A DNA stretch of 64,000 bases from Solibacillus sp. FSL W7-1436. GTDB taxonomy: Bacteria > Bacillota > Bacilli > Bacillales_A > Planococcaceae. The notes below the pieces were generated by a model that saw only the letters and a program-made list of their open reading frames with translations, was not told where the DNA came from and made no database searches. Positions within the stretch are counted from its first letter, which is position 1. Every line of letters starts with the position of its first letter. This document shows, in pieces, positions 27,175 to 36,278 of this stretch. The position numbers were made by a program, and so were the translations under genes. The stretch lies in NCBI RefSeq assembly GCF_038007305.1, contig NZ_JBBOWV010000001.1:2036501-2100500 (forward strand), given 5' to 3'.

Positions 27175-28020
27175 ATGACACTTGTAACAGTAAAAGAGCT
27201 GACAGACAAGGCTTATCAAAATGGCTATGCAATTGGCGCATTTAGTGTAGCTTCTACAGAAATGATTAATGGTGCCATTCAGGCAGCAGAACGTACTAAT
27301 GCCCCAATTATTCTGCAAATTGCAGAAGTGCGGTTAAAGCAAACCCCTCTTCATATTATAGGACCTGCCATGGTACAAGCAGCGAAAGAGGCAGCTGTCC
27401 CAGTAGCGGTACATCTTGATCATGGATTATCTGAGTCTGTAATAAAGCAGGCACTGGATTTAGGCTTTACTTCCGTGATGTTTGACGGCTCAATGTTTCC
27501 TATTGAAGAGAATATCGCCAAGTCACAAAAAATTTCTCGAATCGCTCGCCAATATTCAGCATCATTTGAAGCGGAGATTGGTAAAGTGGGCGGTTCAGAA
27601 GATGGTACAGAAGATATTGAAGCACAATTAACGGCTCTTCATGAAGCGAAGCTGTTTCTTAACCAAGTAGATGTAGATGTACTAGCTGTTGCAATCGGCA
27701 ATAGTCACGGATTTTATAAAAGTACTACACAAATTCGTTTTGACCATTTGGAAGTATTACAACAGGCTTTGCAGTATCCGTTTGTACTACATGGTGGTTC
27801 AGGATTGACGGAGCAAGATTTTCATGTAGCAATTGCACAAGGTGTTGCAAAAGTTAATGTAGCAACATCCACATTTCATGCGGCCTTACAGAAAGTAAAG
27901 GAACTTGAACCAATGCAAGACTATTACGAGTTACATAATGCTTTAATAGATGGTTCTGCAGAAAATGTGGAAAAGCATATCCATATGTTCAGAAGTGCCG
28001 GGAGGGTTCAGTATGTATAA
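27175..28020 (+). CDS. iolJ: 6-phospho-5-dehydro-2-deoxy-D-gluconate aldolase
   Basis: A 281-residue class II (zinc) aldolase of the fructose-bisphosphate-aldolase type that cleaves the phosphorylated intermediate to dihydroxyacetone phosphate and malonate semialdehyde. Motifs are AVHLDHGLS (catalytic Asp and metal His), FEAEIGKVGG and VLHGGSGL (metal His). By gene context and length this is IolJ, not Fba. Its last 8 bases overlap iolB. Confidence 0.92.
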   Translation: MTLVTVKELTDKAYQNGYAIGAFSVASTEMINGAIQAAERTNAPIILQIAEVRLKQTPLHIIGPAMVQAAKEAAVPVAVHLDHGLSESVIKQALDLGFTSVMFDGSMFPIEENIAKSQKISRIARQYSASFEAEIGKVGGSEDGTEDIEAQLTALHEAKLFLNQVDVDVLAVAIGNSHGFYKSTTQIRFDHLEVLQQALQYPFVLHGGSGLTEQDFHVAIAQGVAKVNVATSTFHAALQKVKELEPMQDYYELHNALIDGSAENVEKHIHMFRSAGRVQYV

Positions 28021-28798
28021 AAAATTAACACAGGATTTTGGATACATCACCATAACAGAAAGGTCCAATCCAGATTCCTTGATGGATATTGGAATTTACC
28101 ATTTAAAAGCAGGGGAATCGATTACATTGCAGGATGAAATATGCGAGATGGCTGTATTGCCTTTAGAAGCACATGTTGAACTTCAGTGGGAAACGCAACA
28201 AATAACTGTAAAACGGCAAAGTTTGTTTGATGAAGAACCCCATTGTCTCCATGTGAGTAAAGATACAATTGTCATTATGAATGCAATTGAAGACAGTCAA
28301 GTACTTGTACAAAAAACCGATAATGCATCGAAGTTTGATGCGTACCTCTATAAACCTGAGGAATGCCAGAGCGAGGATGCAGGGGCAGATGTCTGGAATG
28401 ATACAGCATTCCGAACAATTCGGACAATTTTTGATTACACGAACGCGCCATATTCCAATCTTGTAATAGGTGAAGTAATTTCTCATCCTGGAAAATGGTC
28501 CAGCTATCCGCCACATGTACATCAACAACCGGAAGTATATTATTATCGCTTTGACCGACCACAAGGATTCGGTTGTGCGATGGTCGGCGAAGAGGCTTAC
28601 AGAATAGAGGATCATAGTTATATTACTATACCAGGTAACTTAGACCATCCTCAATCGACAGCACCGGGTTATGCAATGTATTTTTGTTGGATGATTCGTC
28701 ATTTGGATAACAAACCTTGGACTGAAAGAATATTCGTAGATGAGCATAAATGGTTGTTGGAAGAACAACCATCTATTTGGCCAAACCATAAAAAATAA
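28013..28798 (+). CDS. iolB: 5-deoxy-glucuronate isomerase
   Basis: A 261-residue bicupin enzyme that isomerises 5-deoxy-glucuronate to 2-deoxy-5-keto-gluconate. It shows WSSYPPHVHQQPEVYYYRF, the metal-binding cupin motif, and a C-terminal YFCWMIRHLD. The ATG at 28013 is chosen because GGGAGGG lies 6-7 bases upstream; an in-frame extension to 27950 lies inside iolJ. Slightly shorter than Bacillus IolB (about 271). Last gene of the operon before a terminator. Confidence 0.93.
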   Translation: MYKKLTQDFGYITITERSNPDSLMDIGIYHLKAGESITLQDEICEMAVLPLEAHVELQWETQQITVKRQSLFDEEPHCLHVSKDTIVIMNAIEDSQVLVQKTDNASKFDAYLYKPEECQSEDAGADVWNDTAFRTIRTIFDYTNAPYSNLVIGEVISHPGKWSSYPPHVHQQPEVYYYRFDRPQGFGCAMVGEEAYRIEDHSYITIPGNLDHPQSTAPGYAMYFCWMIRHLDNKPWTERIFVDEHKWLLEEQPSIWPNHKK

Positions 28799-28807
28799 AA
28801 CCGAACA

Positions 28808-28860
28808 AAAACAAGCTCTCGATCAATTGGCAAGATGATCTTGAGCTTGTTTGTTTTTAT
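28808..28860. terminator. Bidirectional terminator between iolB and the sulfurtransferase gene
   Basis: AAACAAGCTC (28809-28818) and GAGCTTGTTT (28843-28852) form a stem with T-rich tracts on both sides. It lies between the convergent ends of iolB and the minus-strand sulfurtransferase, and can serve both. Confidence 0.75.
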
Positions 28861-28868
28861 GGATACAT

Positions 28869-29759
28869 TTAACCAGTCACCAACGGACAGCTTTCATCAG
28901 CCGCCCACTCATTCAACGATCCATCATATACTGACACATTTTCCTGTCCTAGTTTATTGAGTAATAATGCGTTCCATGTCGCAGCAATTCCACCGCCGCA
29001 ATAAGTAATCACCTTTTTATTTGGATCAAGTGCCCCTAACTTATCAAAGGTAGCACGTAATGTAGCATCATCGTTCAGTAAACGTGTTTCCGGATTTGAA
29101 TGGGATCCGAAGAACGCATGCTTGCTTCCCGGGATATGACCAGGGCGCGGGTATGTTGTTGTTTCACCTCTGAAATCTGCCTCCGACAAACTATTGATTA
29201 ATACTGTATTTTCATCCCCTAAAGCTGCTTTTACCTCTTCTTTTGATACGATCAGATGCTCGCGGCGTTCTCCCGGGAATGGCGCAGGCTCATAGTTTGA
29301 GATTCCTGATTCAGTTGGACGGCCATCAAGCTTCCACTTGCGGAATCCGCCGTCAAGTACGGCTACATTATCAAAGCCTTCATATTTTAACTGCCAGCGT
29401 AAACGTGCCGACCAGTCGGATGCTAGTATATCGACATTTACTAATGGGCCGCGGTCATAGATCACTACATATGTCTCCTCAGTAATACCTAAAGGTTCCA
29501 CAGCTTTCAAAAATTGCTCTCTTGTGGCAATTGTAAAAGGTACCTTTCCTTCAGGGTTAGTGAAGTCTTTCAGTAAATCAGCATAAGCCGCTCCGGGAAT
29601 ATGCTCTTCTTTATAAGCTTCGAATCCGGACCAGAGCTCTGGAAACCCTTCTCCCTCAGGAATTTTTAAGAATGTTGATGCATCGATTAAGCATAGGTTC
29701 GGATCTTCCAGTCTAGCCTCCAACCAGTCACCATCCACTATATAAGGGATATTTTTCAT
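28869..29759 (-). CDS. Sulfurtransferase (rhodanese / 3-mercaptopyruvate type)
   Basis: A 296-residue tandem-rhodanese protein. The first domain is inactive; the second has the active-site loop CGGGIAAT with the catalytic cysteine at about residue 254. The Cys-Gly start of the loop is closer to 3-mercaptopyruvate sulfurtransferases (CGSGVT) than to thiosulfate sulfurtransferases (CRKGVT). The linker carries HIPGSKHAFFGS and the first domain HIPGAAYADLL. I choose ATG at 29759, ten bases after AAAGGAG; a TTG at 29768 is also in frame. It transfers sulfane sulfur to thiols or cyanide in the cytoplasm. No link to its neighbours is apparent. Confidence 0.88.
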   Translation of the reverse strand: MKNIPYIVDGDWLEARLEDPNLCLIDASTFLKIPEGEGFPELWSGFEAYKEEHIPGAAYADLLKDFTNPEGKVPFTIATREQFLKAVEPLGITEETYVVIYDRGPLVNVDILASDWSARLRWQLKYEGFDNVAVLDGGFRKWKLDGRPTESGISNYEPAPFPGERREHLIVSKEEVKAALGDENTVLINSLSEADFRGETTTYPRPGHIPGSKHAFFGSHSNPETRLLNDDATLRATFDKLGALDPNKKVITYCGGGIAATWNALLLNKLGQENVSVYDGSLNEWAADESCPLVTG

Positions 29760-29947
29760 CAATATCAAGCTCCTTTGCGCAATTAAAACTGAATAGTTTT
29801 TTATAAATATTACCTTATCATAAATATTTAGTTAATTCTAACTAATGAGTTTTTTTGGTCATAGATATTTATACTCAAAAAAACAAATTTAACATAAATT
29901 TACATAGTTTTTAACGTCAATCTGTTAGAATTATTTTGTTAATAGAA

Positions 29948-29978
29948 ATATAGTAAGGAAAATTCTACTATATTTTCC
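29948..29978. repeat. Two overlapping inverted repeats in the leader of the SLH gene at 30022
   Basis: ATATAGTA (29948-29955) pairs with TACTATAT (29966-29973), and GGAAAAT (29957-29963) pairs with ATTTTCC (29972-29978). The two pairings share bases, so only one can form at a time. They lie 45-75 bp before the start codon. No clear function; the rest of the 29769-30021 gap is AT-rich and otherwise unremarkable. Confidence 0.35.
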
Positions 29979-30021
29979 GTTGAAGGAATTCCAAAATCGG
30001 AGTGGAGGTATTTTTATAATT

Positions 30022-31899
30022 ATGAGTAAAAGGCAATCTTCGAATTATTTTAAAGCAATAACAGCAATGGCAGTTGCTGCATCAGCAGTTGTGGTAGTAG
30101 CACCTACTGTATCAGAAGCAAGCAGTTTTAGTGATGTGAAACCATCTCATCAATTTTACGATGCAATTCAAAGTTTAAGTGAACGAGGCATTATTAACGG
30201 TTTTCAAGATGGTACTTTTAAGCCGGGGCAAAATCTGACACGAGGACAAGCAGCAAAAATTATTGCGGGTGTTCTGCAGTTGGATACAAAGAATGTAATG
30301 AATCCTAATTTTAAAGATATTCCTGTCTCTCACCAGTATTATGGAGCGATTGCTGCCTTAAAACAGGCAGGAATTATCGATGGCTATGAAGATGGGACAT
30401 TCCGCCAAGGGGCAAATATCCAGCGTAATCACGTAGCAAAAATTATTGCCAACGCATTAAATTTAAAAGCTGAAAATGTTGATTCCCTTCCTTTCACGGA
30501 TGTGCGTACAGATTATAAGGAAGCAATAGCTGCTTTATTTGAAAATAATGTTACAACGGGTAAGACGGCTACATTATTTGATGGCTCTTCCAATGTAACA
30601 CGTGGACAAATGGCTGCATTTATCACACGCGCGGAAGCAGTAGCAAACCAAACGCCACAACCAGCTCAAAGTATAAAATTTAAAGTTGAAGATTATACAG
30701 CATCAGGAATTGTTATTGATGGGTCTACTTATTCTTTCGATTCTTCTATATCTTCTATCTTTAAGGAGACAAATAAAACTGCTTTAACGGGTGCTGTAAT
30801 TACAGCAACTGTTGAAAATGGAGTCTTGACTAAAATTAATAATGTAACATTAAGTAAATCCGGGACAGCTGAATCTCCTGTCGTGTTTGATTCAACGGCA
30901 ACAATCGGTTCATTAATAATTAATGCTGATTATGTTTCGGTAAAAAATATATCCTTAACAGGTAATGCAACAGTTACTTCAGCTGTAATGTCAGAGGTGA
31001 AATTTGAAGATGCAAAAATTACAGGTGATTTAATTATTGATAATCAAGTCGGTTCAACCGCTTCAATCGACAAGAACTTTGCTAATGATGGAAAAGCAGG
31101 TCCAAAAATAAAAATGAAAAATTCGCGTGCTGGAAAAGTACATGTAAAGCGTAACGATATCTCGATTGAATCAGACGCAGAAATTCCTGAGATTACAGTA
31201 GCGGCAACGGTGACATTAATCAATATTGATGGTACTTTCACTAAGGTTACCGTAGAATCATCAACAAAACTTGATGTTCAAGGGAATGCCAACATTGGTC
31301 AATTATTATTAACAACCGCAGTGGATTTGGCTTTAAAAGTTAAAGGGTCTATTACGACGTTGACAGTCAATAATGCAACTGCCCAAATTACGGTAGATGT
31401 AGGATTAAAAATTAATGAATTGTCGATTCCGGCAGGATCATCTGCGGCAAAAATCATTAATAACTATAATGCAATTGCTTCACAAATAGCTACGGTTATT
31501 GTCGGGAATGTGCCAAGTACACCTGCACCAAATCCGGGAACACCGGACACGGATGGAGGAAGCGATACACCGAATCCTCCGGTGAATGGCAATAAGCTGG
31601 ATGTAAAGAATTTAACAGAACTGAATGAAGCGTTAAAAACAGCCAAAAAAGGTGAAACAATCAAATTATTGGCTTCAATAACAGGTGACATTAATCTGAC
31701 GACTCTTGTAAATCTTGATTTTAATGGTCATACGTTAAACGGGAATGTAACAATTACAGATTCTGCAGCTACAGGGACGTATTCATTGGCACCAACTGGT
31801 GGAGCAGGAACGATTACAGGCAACCTCGTAATTAATGCGCCTAATGTAAATATCAATATTGATGGAATAACAGTAGAAGGCGAAACAGTAATAAATTAA
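30022..31899 (+). CDS. SLH-domain surface protein with beta-helix-like repeats
   Basis: A 625-residue exported protein. Signal peptide at residues 1-36 (cleavage near VSEAS), then three SLH domains (SSFSDVKPSHQFYD.., INGFQDGTFKPGQNLTRGQ; DIPVSHQYYG.., DGYEDGTFRQGANIQRN; TDVRTDYKEA.., NVTRGQMAAFITRAEA) to about residue 215. Then come short beta-strand repeats, a Pro/Gly linker near 495-520 (PSTPAPNPGTPDTDGGSDTP), and a beta-helix-like tail (LNTLxxxNLDFNGHTLNGNVTI-type pattern). ATG 30022 follows GTGGAGG; an upstream frame to 29980 is not supported by a ribosome site. It is a paralogue of the split SLH protein at 7681/10492. It sits 48 bp before the secreted nuclease gene with no terminator, so both are probably one transcript. 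Confidence 0.88.
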   Translation: MSKRQSSNYFKAITAMAVAASAVVVVAPTVSEASSFSDVKPSHQFYDAIQSLSERGIINGFQDGTFKPGQNLTRGQAAKIIAGVLQLDTKNVMNPNFKDIPVSHQYYGAIAALKQAGIIDGYEDGTFRQGANIQRNHVAKIIANALNLKAENVDSLPFTDVRTDYKEAIAALFENNVTTGKTATLFDGSSNVTRGQMAAFITRAEAVANQTPQPAQSIKFKVEDYTASGIVIDGSTYSFDSSISSIFKETNKTALTGAVITATVENGVLTKINNVTLSKSGTAESPVVFDSTATIGSLIINADYVSVKNISLTGNATVTSAVMSEVKFEDAKITGDLIIDNQVGSTASIDKNFANDGKAGPKIKMKNSRAGKVHVKRNDISIESDAEIPEITVAATVTLINIDGTFTKVTVESSTKLDVQGNANIGQLLLTTAVDLALKVKGSITTLTVNNATAQITVDVGLKINELSIPAGSSAAKIINNYNAIASQIATVIVGNVPSTPAPNPGTPDTDGGSDTPNPPVNGNKLDVKNLTELNEALKTAKKGETIKLLASITGDINLTTLVNLDFNGHTLNGNVTITDSAATGTYSLAPTGGAGTITGNLVINAPNVNINIDGITVEGETVIN

Positions 31900-31947
31900 A
31901 CCGAATTTTATACAGGACAAGCTAAAAAATAATAAGGAGCTAAACTA

Positions 31948-34900
31948 ATGAAAAATAGTGGATTCAATTTCGTTTCCAAAATCGCTTTATCATTTTTACT
32001 TGTAATTTCTATGATTCTGCCTCACTTTGCAGTTGTGAAAGCTGAGACAACAGATGCTCTTAGCGTTGGGGAAGCAATCATTCAGTTTGATCCGACTTTG
32101 AAAAAATCGGGTGTTACAGTCGAGGGATATATAGTAGGGTTTGCGAAAAGTGAAACCTCTTATACGGTAGTAGCGAATGGTGATACAAATATTGCAATAG
32201 CGGATACTCCGGGGGAAACCGATGTTACAAAAATGCTATATATCCAATTACCCGTCTCATTCAGATCCGAATTTAATTTGCAAACAAATCCAAGTAATCT
32301 TGGGAAAAGAATAGTAGTAACAGGTTCACTGGAAAAATACTTTGGAAATCATGCAGGATTAAAAGAACCATCATTCATCAATTTTGTTGAGAATGGCTCA
32401 ACTGAACCAACTAATCCAACTGACCCTTCAGTAATCGAAACAACAATTGCTGAAGCACGTGAAGCTGCTGGAACGGAACAGACAGTTCAAATTCAGGGAA
32501 CTGTTACGACAAAACCTGGCAACTGGGGAGGCAAAGCCTTCTATGTACAGGATGAATCTGCCGGAGTTTATGTTTACTTAAGTTCTTCGGCAACAGTTGA
32601 GTTATCAGCAGGGGATATCGTAAAAATCACAGGGAAAACAAGTGTTTACAGCGGGGAAGTACAGTTCAATTCACCGACAGTTGACCTAGTATCTCCAGGA
32701 ACAGTACCGTCACCTCAAACATTGGAATTGCCGATTGAGGGCGACAATAAACAAGGTGAATTAGTAACACTTGAAAATGTAACAATTAAAGAGCTGAGAT
32801 CGACTGATAATTATGGCACGTTCGAATTTAAAGCAGTGGATGCTGCAAACAATGAACTGGTAGTGCGCCATGATAATCGTACAGGCTATGCTTTTTCGAA
32901 TTTTGTAGAGGATGGTTACAACAATAATGATGTTGTGACAGTAACAGGAATTGCATCAATTTTTAACGGAACATACCAGTTAAAAACACTAGGCGCGGAA
33001 AGCTTCCAATTAGTCTCAAACTACGAACCTACACAAGCAGCAACTGTCAAAGCTTCTCCTGCAGCCGGTGAAGTTTTTGAAGGAACAAAAGTAACACTGT
33101 CAACGGATACAACAGATGCAACGATTTATTACACAACGGATGGTTCTGATCCGACGACAGAAAGTACAGTTTATAATGCATCATCAAACATTGTAATTAA
33201 TGAAGCAATGACGATCAAAGCATTCGCAACAGCAGAAGGTCTGGATGATAGTGAAGTGGCAACATTTGCCTACACGATCAAAGCCGCACCAACAGCGATT
33301 TCGATTGATGAAGCGCGCAATAAAGCAAACGGCGATGAAGTTACCGTTTCGGGTATTGTCACAGCAAAACTGGAAACAGCGACAGCGCATATCCAGGATG
33401 AAACAGGTGCAGCGATCGCCATTTACCCTGCGGACAGCCTTTCAGCAAATGTGGGTGACTTTGTTACCGTTCAAGGGAAAGTTGATGAATACGGCGGACT
33501 TAAACAACTGGCGAATATTACAGTTGTCAGTTCATCAAAAGCGGTGTTACCAGAGCCACAAATTATCACAAGTGACGGTATAGCAGAAGACAATGAGTCG
33601 CGATTAGTAACTTTGAAAGATGTAGCGATTACAGGTTCAGGCCAAAACTTTACGGGGACAGATGGAGCCGGTACATTTGCAATCTATGATAAGTTAAGAG
33701 ATTCAGGCTTAGAAAGCGGCAAAACGTACGGGGAAATTACCGGTATTGTTGGTCAGTATACAAACCATCAGTTACTACCAATCCGTATTATTGAAGATAC
33801 GACGAAAGTCCAGGATATCCAAGCTTCACATTCAGGTTTCGTAACTGCCGGCACGGAAGTAACGCTTTCTACAATTACAGAAGGTGCGAAAATTTATTAC
33901 ACAACGGATGGGTCACTGCCGACGACAGAAAGTACGGAATATACAGGTGCTATTACTGTCAATGACGATATGACGATTAAAGCAATCGGAGTTAAAGACG
34001 GCTTAACGGGCAGTGCACTTGCAATATTCGTTTATGAAATCATTAATCTGGACGATGCAACGATCAGCGTGATTCAAGGGGCAGGTCATACTTCTCCATA
34101 TGCAGGGTTACAAGTGAACGATGTAGATGGAATTGTAACATTTGTAATTGATGGTTCAAACTTCATTATGCAGGAAAATACACCGTTCAATGGTTTGAAA
34201 TCAACTGCGATTAAAGTGAACAAATCATCACATGGTGTAGCGGTAGGAGATACGGTGGAAGTAACAGGTACTGTAACGGAAGCAGGCGGAAATACGCGTT
34301 TAAAAGATACACAGATTGCAGCCGTAACAGTTGTAAAAACAGGTACAGATACTGTTCCTGAAGCACTTGTGATCGGTGAGGATTTAAACCCGCCGAACAA
34401 AATAATCGATAATGACAGTTTTGCAAGTTTTGACCCGCAGGAAGACGGAATCGATTTCTGGGAATCAATCGAATATATGCTTGTGTCATTCCCTGATGCA
34501 AGAGTAGTAGGACCGATGTATAGCAATGATTCACCAATCGTCGTTCCGAGTACAACAAATAATACGTTTAATGCCAATGGTGGTCTGAATATTGCTGCCG
34601 ATGATTACAATCCTGAAAAGATAATGCTTGAAGGAGTATCAGCGAAAAACTATGAATCAGGCGATCAATTTAATGAGGCACTGATCGGATTTGTGGAAAA
34701 CTTCTCTGACGGATACCGCCTGAATACGAATAAAGTATTCCCGGAAGTAACAAAAGCAAATATTCAGCAGGAAGTAACACATCTTGAACCAGTAGCGGAC
34801 AAGCTGAATCTGGCATCTTATAATATCGAAAACTTCTCGAATAATACGGATAATACATCCGACGAAAAAGCAGCAAAAATCGCTTCAACGTTTGTGAATA

Positions 34901-36084
34901 ATATGAAGTCACCTGATATTATTACATTGGTGGAAGTGCAGGATAATGATGGACAAACCGATTCAGGAAATGCCGATGCATCAGAAAGCTATTTGCGGTT
35001 AATTAATGAAATTAAATTAGCGGGTGGTCCTCAGTATGACTGGACTGATGTGACACCGATCAATAATACTAGCGGTGGCGCACCTGGCGGAAATATCCGT
35101 GTAGGTTACTTGTACAATCCGGAACGCGTTTCACTTGTTGAAGGAACAAATGGAACAGGCGATCAGGCGAATGCATGGACAGAAGAAGGCAGCCTTACAC
35201 TGAACCCAGGTTATGTGAATCCTTCAAAGTTTGAAGATACACGTAAACCGATTGCGGCAGAATTTGAATTCCAGGAAGAACGCATTGTTGTTATTGGTGC
35301 ACATTTAAATTCTAAAGGTGGAGATGATTCATTATGGGGTCTGACACAGCCACCGATTTTAGGATCTGAAGCTGAGCGTATTAAGCTTGCACAAGTAATC
35401 AACGACTTTATTGATGAAGGACTTGCAAAAGATCCGGACATCAACATTGTCGTAGCGGGTGATATGAATGACTTTGAATTCACACCGGCTCTTGAAGCAT
35501 TAAAAGGTGACGTATTAACAAATATGGTGGACAAGGCACCTGTGGAAGACCGTTTCAGCTACTACTTCCAAGGGAACAACCAAGTGCTGGACCATATTTT
35601 AGTTTCAAACAATCTGGCAGATGTAACGGAAATTGATATGATTCATATTAATGCGAACTTTACTGAAGCGCAAGGCCGCGCATCTGACCACGATCCGGTA
35701 TTAGTTCAGATTGATCTGAAGTCTGGTAAAGAAGAAACACCGGAGCCGATCGTGCCGGAAAATGAGTACAATTATAAAAACTATAAAACAGGTAAGCTGA
35801 TCATGAACCGTACAAGTATTTCTCTTACACTAGGTGAAAATACAGATATTAAAAACGGTATTGCGGTATTCAGTGAGTATGCCGAATTCCACGGGACAGG
35901 GTTTGCTGATAAAACTGTAACGATCAGCCCTAAAAAAGGAAATGCGATTATTGATTTTAAAGGAACAAAAATCGAAGAAATCATTATTGAGGGTAATCAT
36001 GTAAAAGAGATACGTAATCTGCCATCCGATGCGAATATTACGTATACAAAAGGAGCATCACCAGAAACAATCGAATTTAAATAA
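31948..36084 (+). CDS. Large secreted nuclease (YhcR/ExeM-like, endonuclease/exonuclease/phosphatase fold)
   Basis: A 1378-residue exported protein. Signal peptide at residues 1-32; a DUF6359-like domain (about 35-145); an OB-fold nucleic-acid-binding-like domain (about 160-360); two chitobiase/beta-hexosaminidase C-terminal-like repeats (near 365-440 and 625-700, both with IYYTTDGS.PTTEST) separated by a second OB-like domain; a third OB-like region near 715-900; and the catalytic domain at about 950-1255. Catalytic motifs are ASYNIENF, LVEVQDNDG, IGAHLNSKGG, VAGDMNDFEF and ASDHDPVLVQ. A beta-strand tail of about 100 residues follows. Relatives (Bacillus YhcR, Shewanella ExeM) degrade extracellular DNA/RNA for nutrition. 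No SLH or LPXTG anchor is seen, so it is free or held by the SLH partner upstream (inference). Confidence 0.88.
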   Translation: MKNSGFNFVSKIALSFLLVISMILPHFAVVKAETTDALSVGEAIIQFDPTLKKSGVTVEGYIVGFAKSETSYTVVANGDTNIAIADTPGETDVTKMLYIQLPVSFRSEFNLQTNPSNLGKRIVVTGSLEKYFGNHAGLKEPSFINFVENGSTEPTNPTDPSVIETTIAEAREAAGTEQTVQIQGTVTTKPGNWGGKAFYVQDESAGVYVYLSSSATVELSAGDIVKITGKTSVYSGEVQFNSPTVDLVSPGTVPSPQTLELPIEGDNKQGELVTLENVTIKELRSTDNYGTFEFKAVDAANNELVVRHDNRTGYAFSNFVEDGYNNNDVVTVTGIASIFNGTYQLKTLGAESFQLVSNYEPTQAATVKASPAAGEVFEGTKVTLSTDTTDATIYYTTDGSDPTTESTVYNASSNIVINEAMTIKAFATAEGLDDSEVATFAYTIKAAPTAISIDEARNKANGDEVTVSGIVTAKLETATAHIQDETGAAIAIYPADSLSANVGDFVTVQGKVDEYGGLKQLANITVVSSSKAVLPEPQIITSDGIAEDNESRLVTLKDVAITGSGQNFTGTDGAGTFAIYDKLRDSGLESGKTYGEITGIVGQYTNHQLLPIRIIEDTTKVQDIQASHSGFVTAGTEVTLSTITEGAKIYYTTDGSLPTTESTEYTGAITVNDDMTIKAIGVKDGLTGSALAIFVYEIINLDDATISVIQGAGHTSPYAGLQVNDVDGIVTFVIDGSNFIMQENTPFNGLKSTAIKVNKSSHGVAVGDTVEVTGTVTEAGGNTRLKDTQIAAVTVVKTGTDTVPEALVIGEDLNPPNKIIDNDSFASFDPQEDGIDFWESIEYMLVSFPDARVVGPMYSNDSPIVVPSTTNNTFNANGGLNIAADDYNPEKIMLEGVSAKNYESGDQFNEALIGFVENFSDGYRLNTNKVFPEVTKANIQQEVTHLEPVADKLNLASYNIENFSNNTDNTSDEKAAKIASTFVNNMKSPDIITLVEVQDNDGQTDSGNADASESYLRLINEIKLAGGPQYDWTDVTPINNTSGGAPGGNIRVGYLYNPERVSLVEGTNGTGDQANAWTEEGSLTLNPGYVNPSKFEDTRKPIAAEFEFQEERIVVIGAHLNSKGGDDSLWGLTQPPILGSEAERIKLAQVINDFIDEGLAKDPDINIVVAGDMNDFEFTPALEALKGDVLTNMVDKAPVEDRFSYYFQGNNQVLDHILVSNNLADVTEIDMIHINANFTEAQGRASDHDPVLVQIDLKSGKEETPEPIVPENEYNYKNYKTGKLIMNRTSISLTLGENTDIKNGIAVFSEYAEFHGTGFADKTVTISPKKGNAIIDFKGTKIEEIIIEGNHVKEIRNLPSDANITYTKGASPETIEFK

Positions 36085-36095
36085 TAGATAACGAG

Positions 36096-36137
36096 CAGCA
36101 TCACCAAATCGGGAAATTGATTTGGTGATGCTTTTTT
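36096..36137 (+). terminator. Terminator after the secreted nuclease gene
   Basis: A 14-bp perfect stem, AGCATCACCAAATC (36097-36110) / GATTTGGTGATGCT (36119-36132), is followed by TTTTTT, 12 bp after the stop. Confidence 0.9.
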
Positions 36138-36278
36138 ACTATCTTAATACATAAATTCCTAACAAGATTGTCATAAATACGCGGCATAAATTGATATGGA
36201 ATTAGTCCCGCTATGTTATAATACTAGCAATTATATTAAATCAAATATATCTGCCTATATTTGAACTAGGAGATTGTA

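Noticed and set aside
28163-28615. A 150-codon minus-strand ORF inside iolB.
   Set aside because: It overlaps a gene with clear motifs on the other strand and has no ribosome site or known domain.
34086-34577. A 163-codon minus-strand ORF inside the secreted nuclease gene.
   Set aside because: Shadow of a long real gene; composition is biased (Ser/Thr/Val) as expected from the complement of Asp/Asn/Thr-rich coding sequence.
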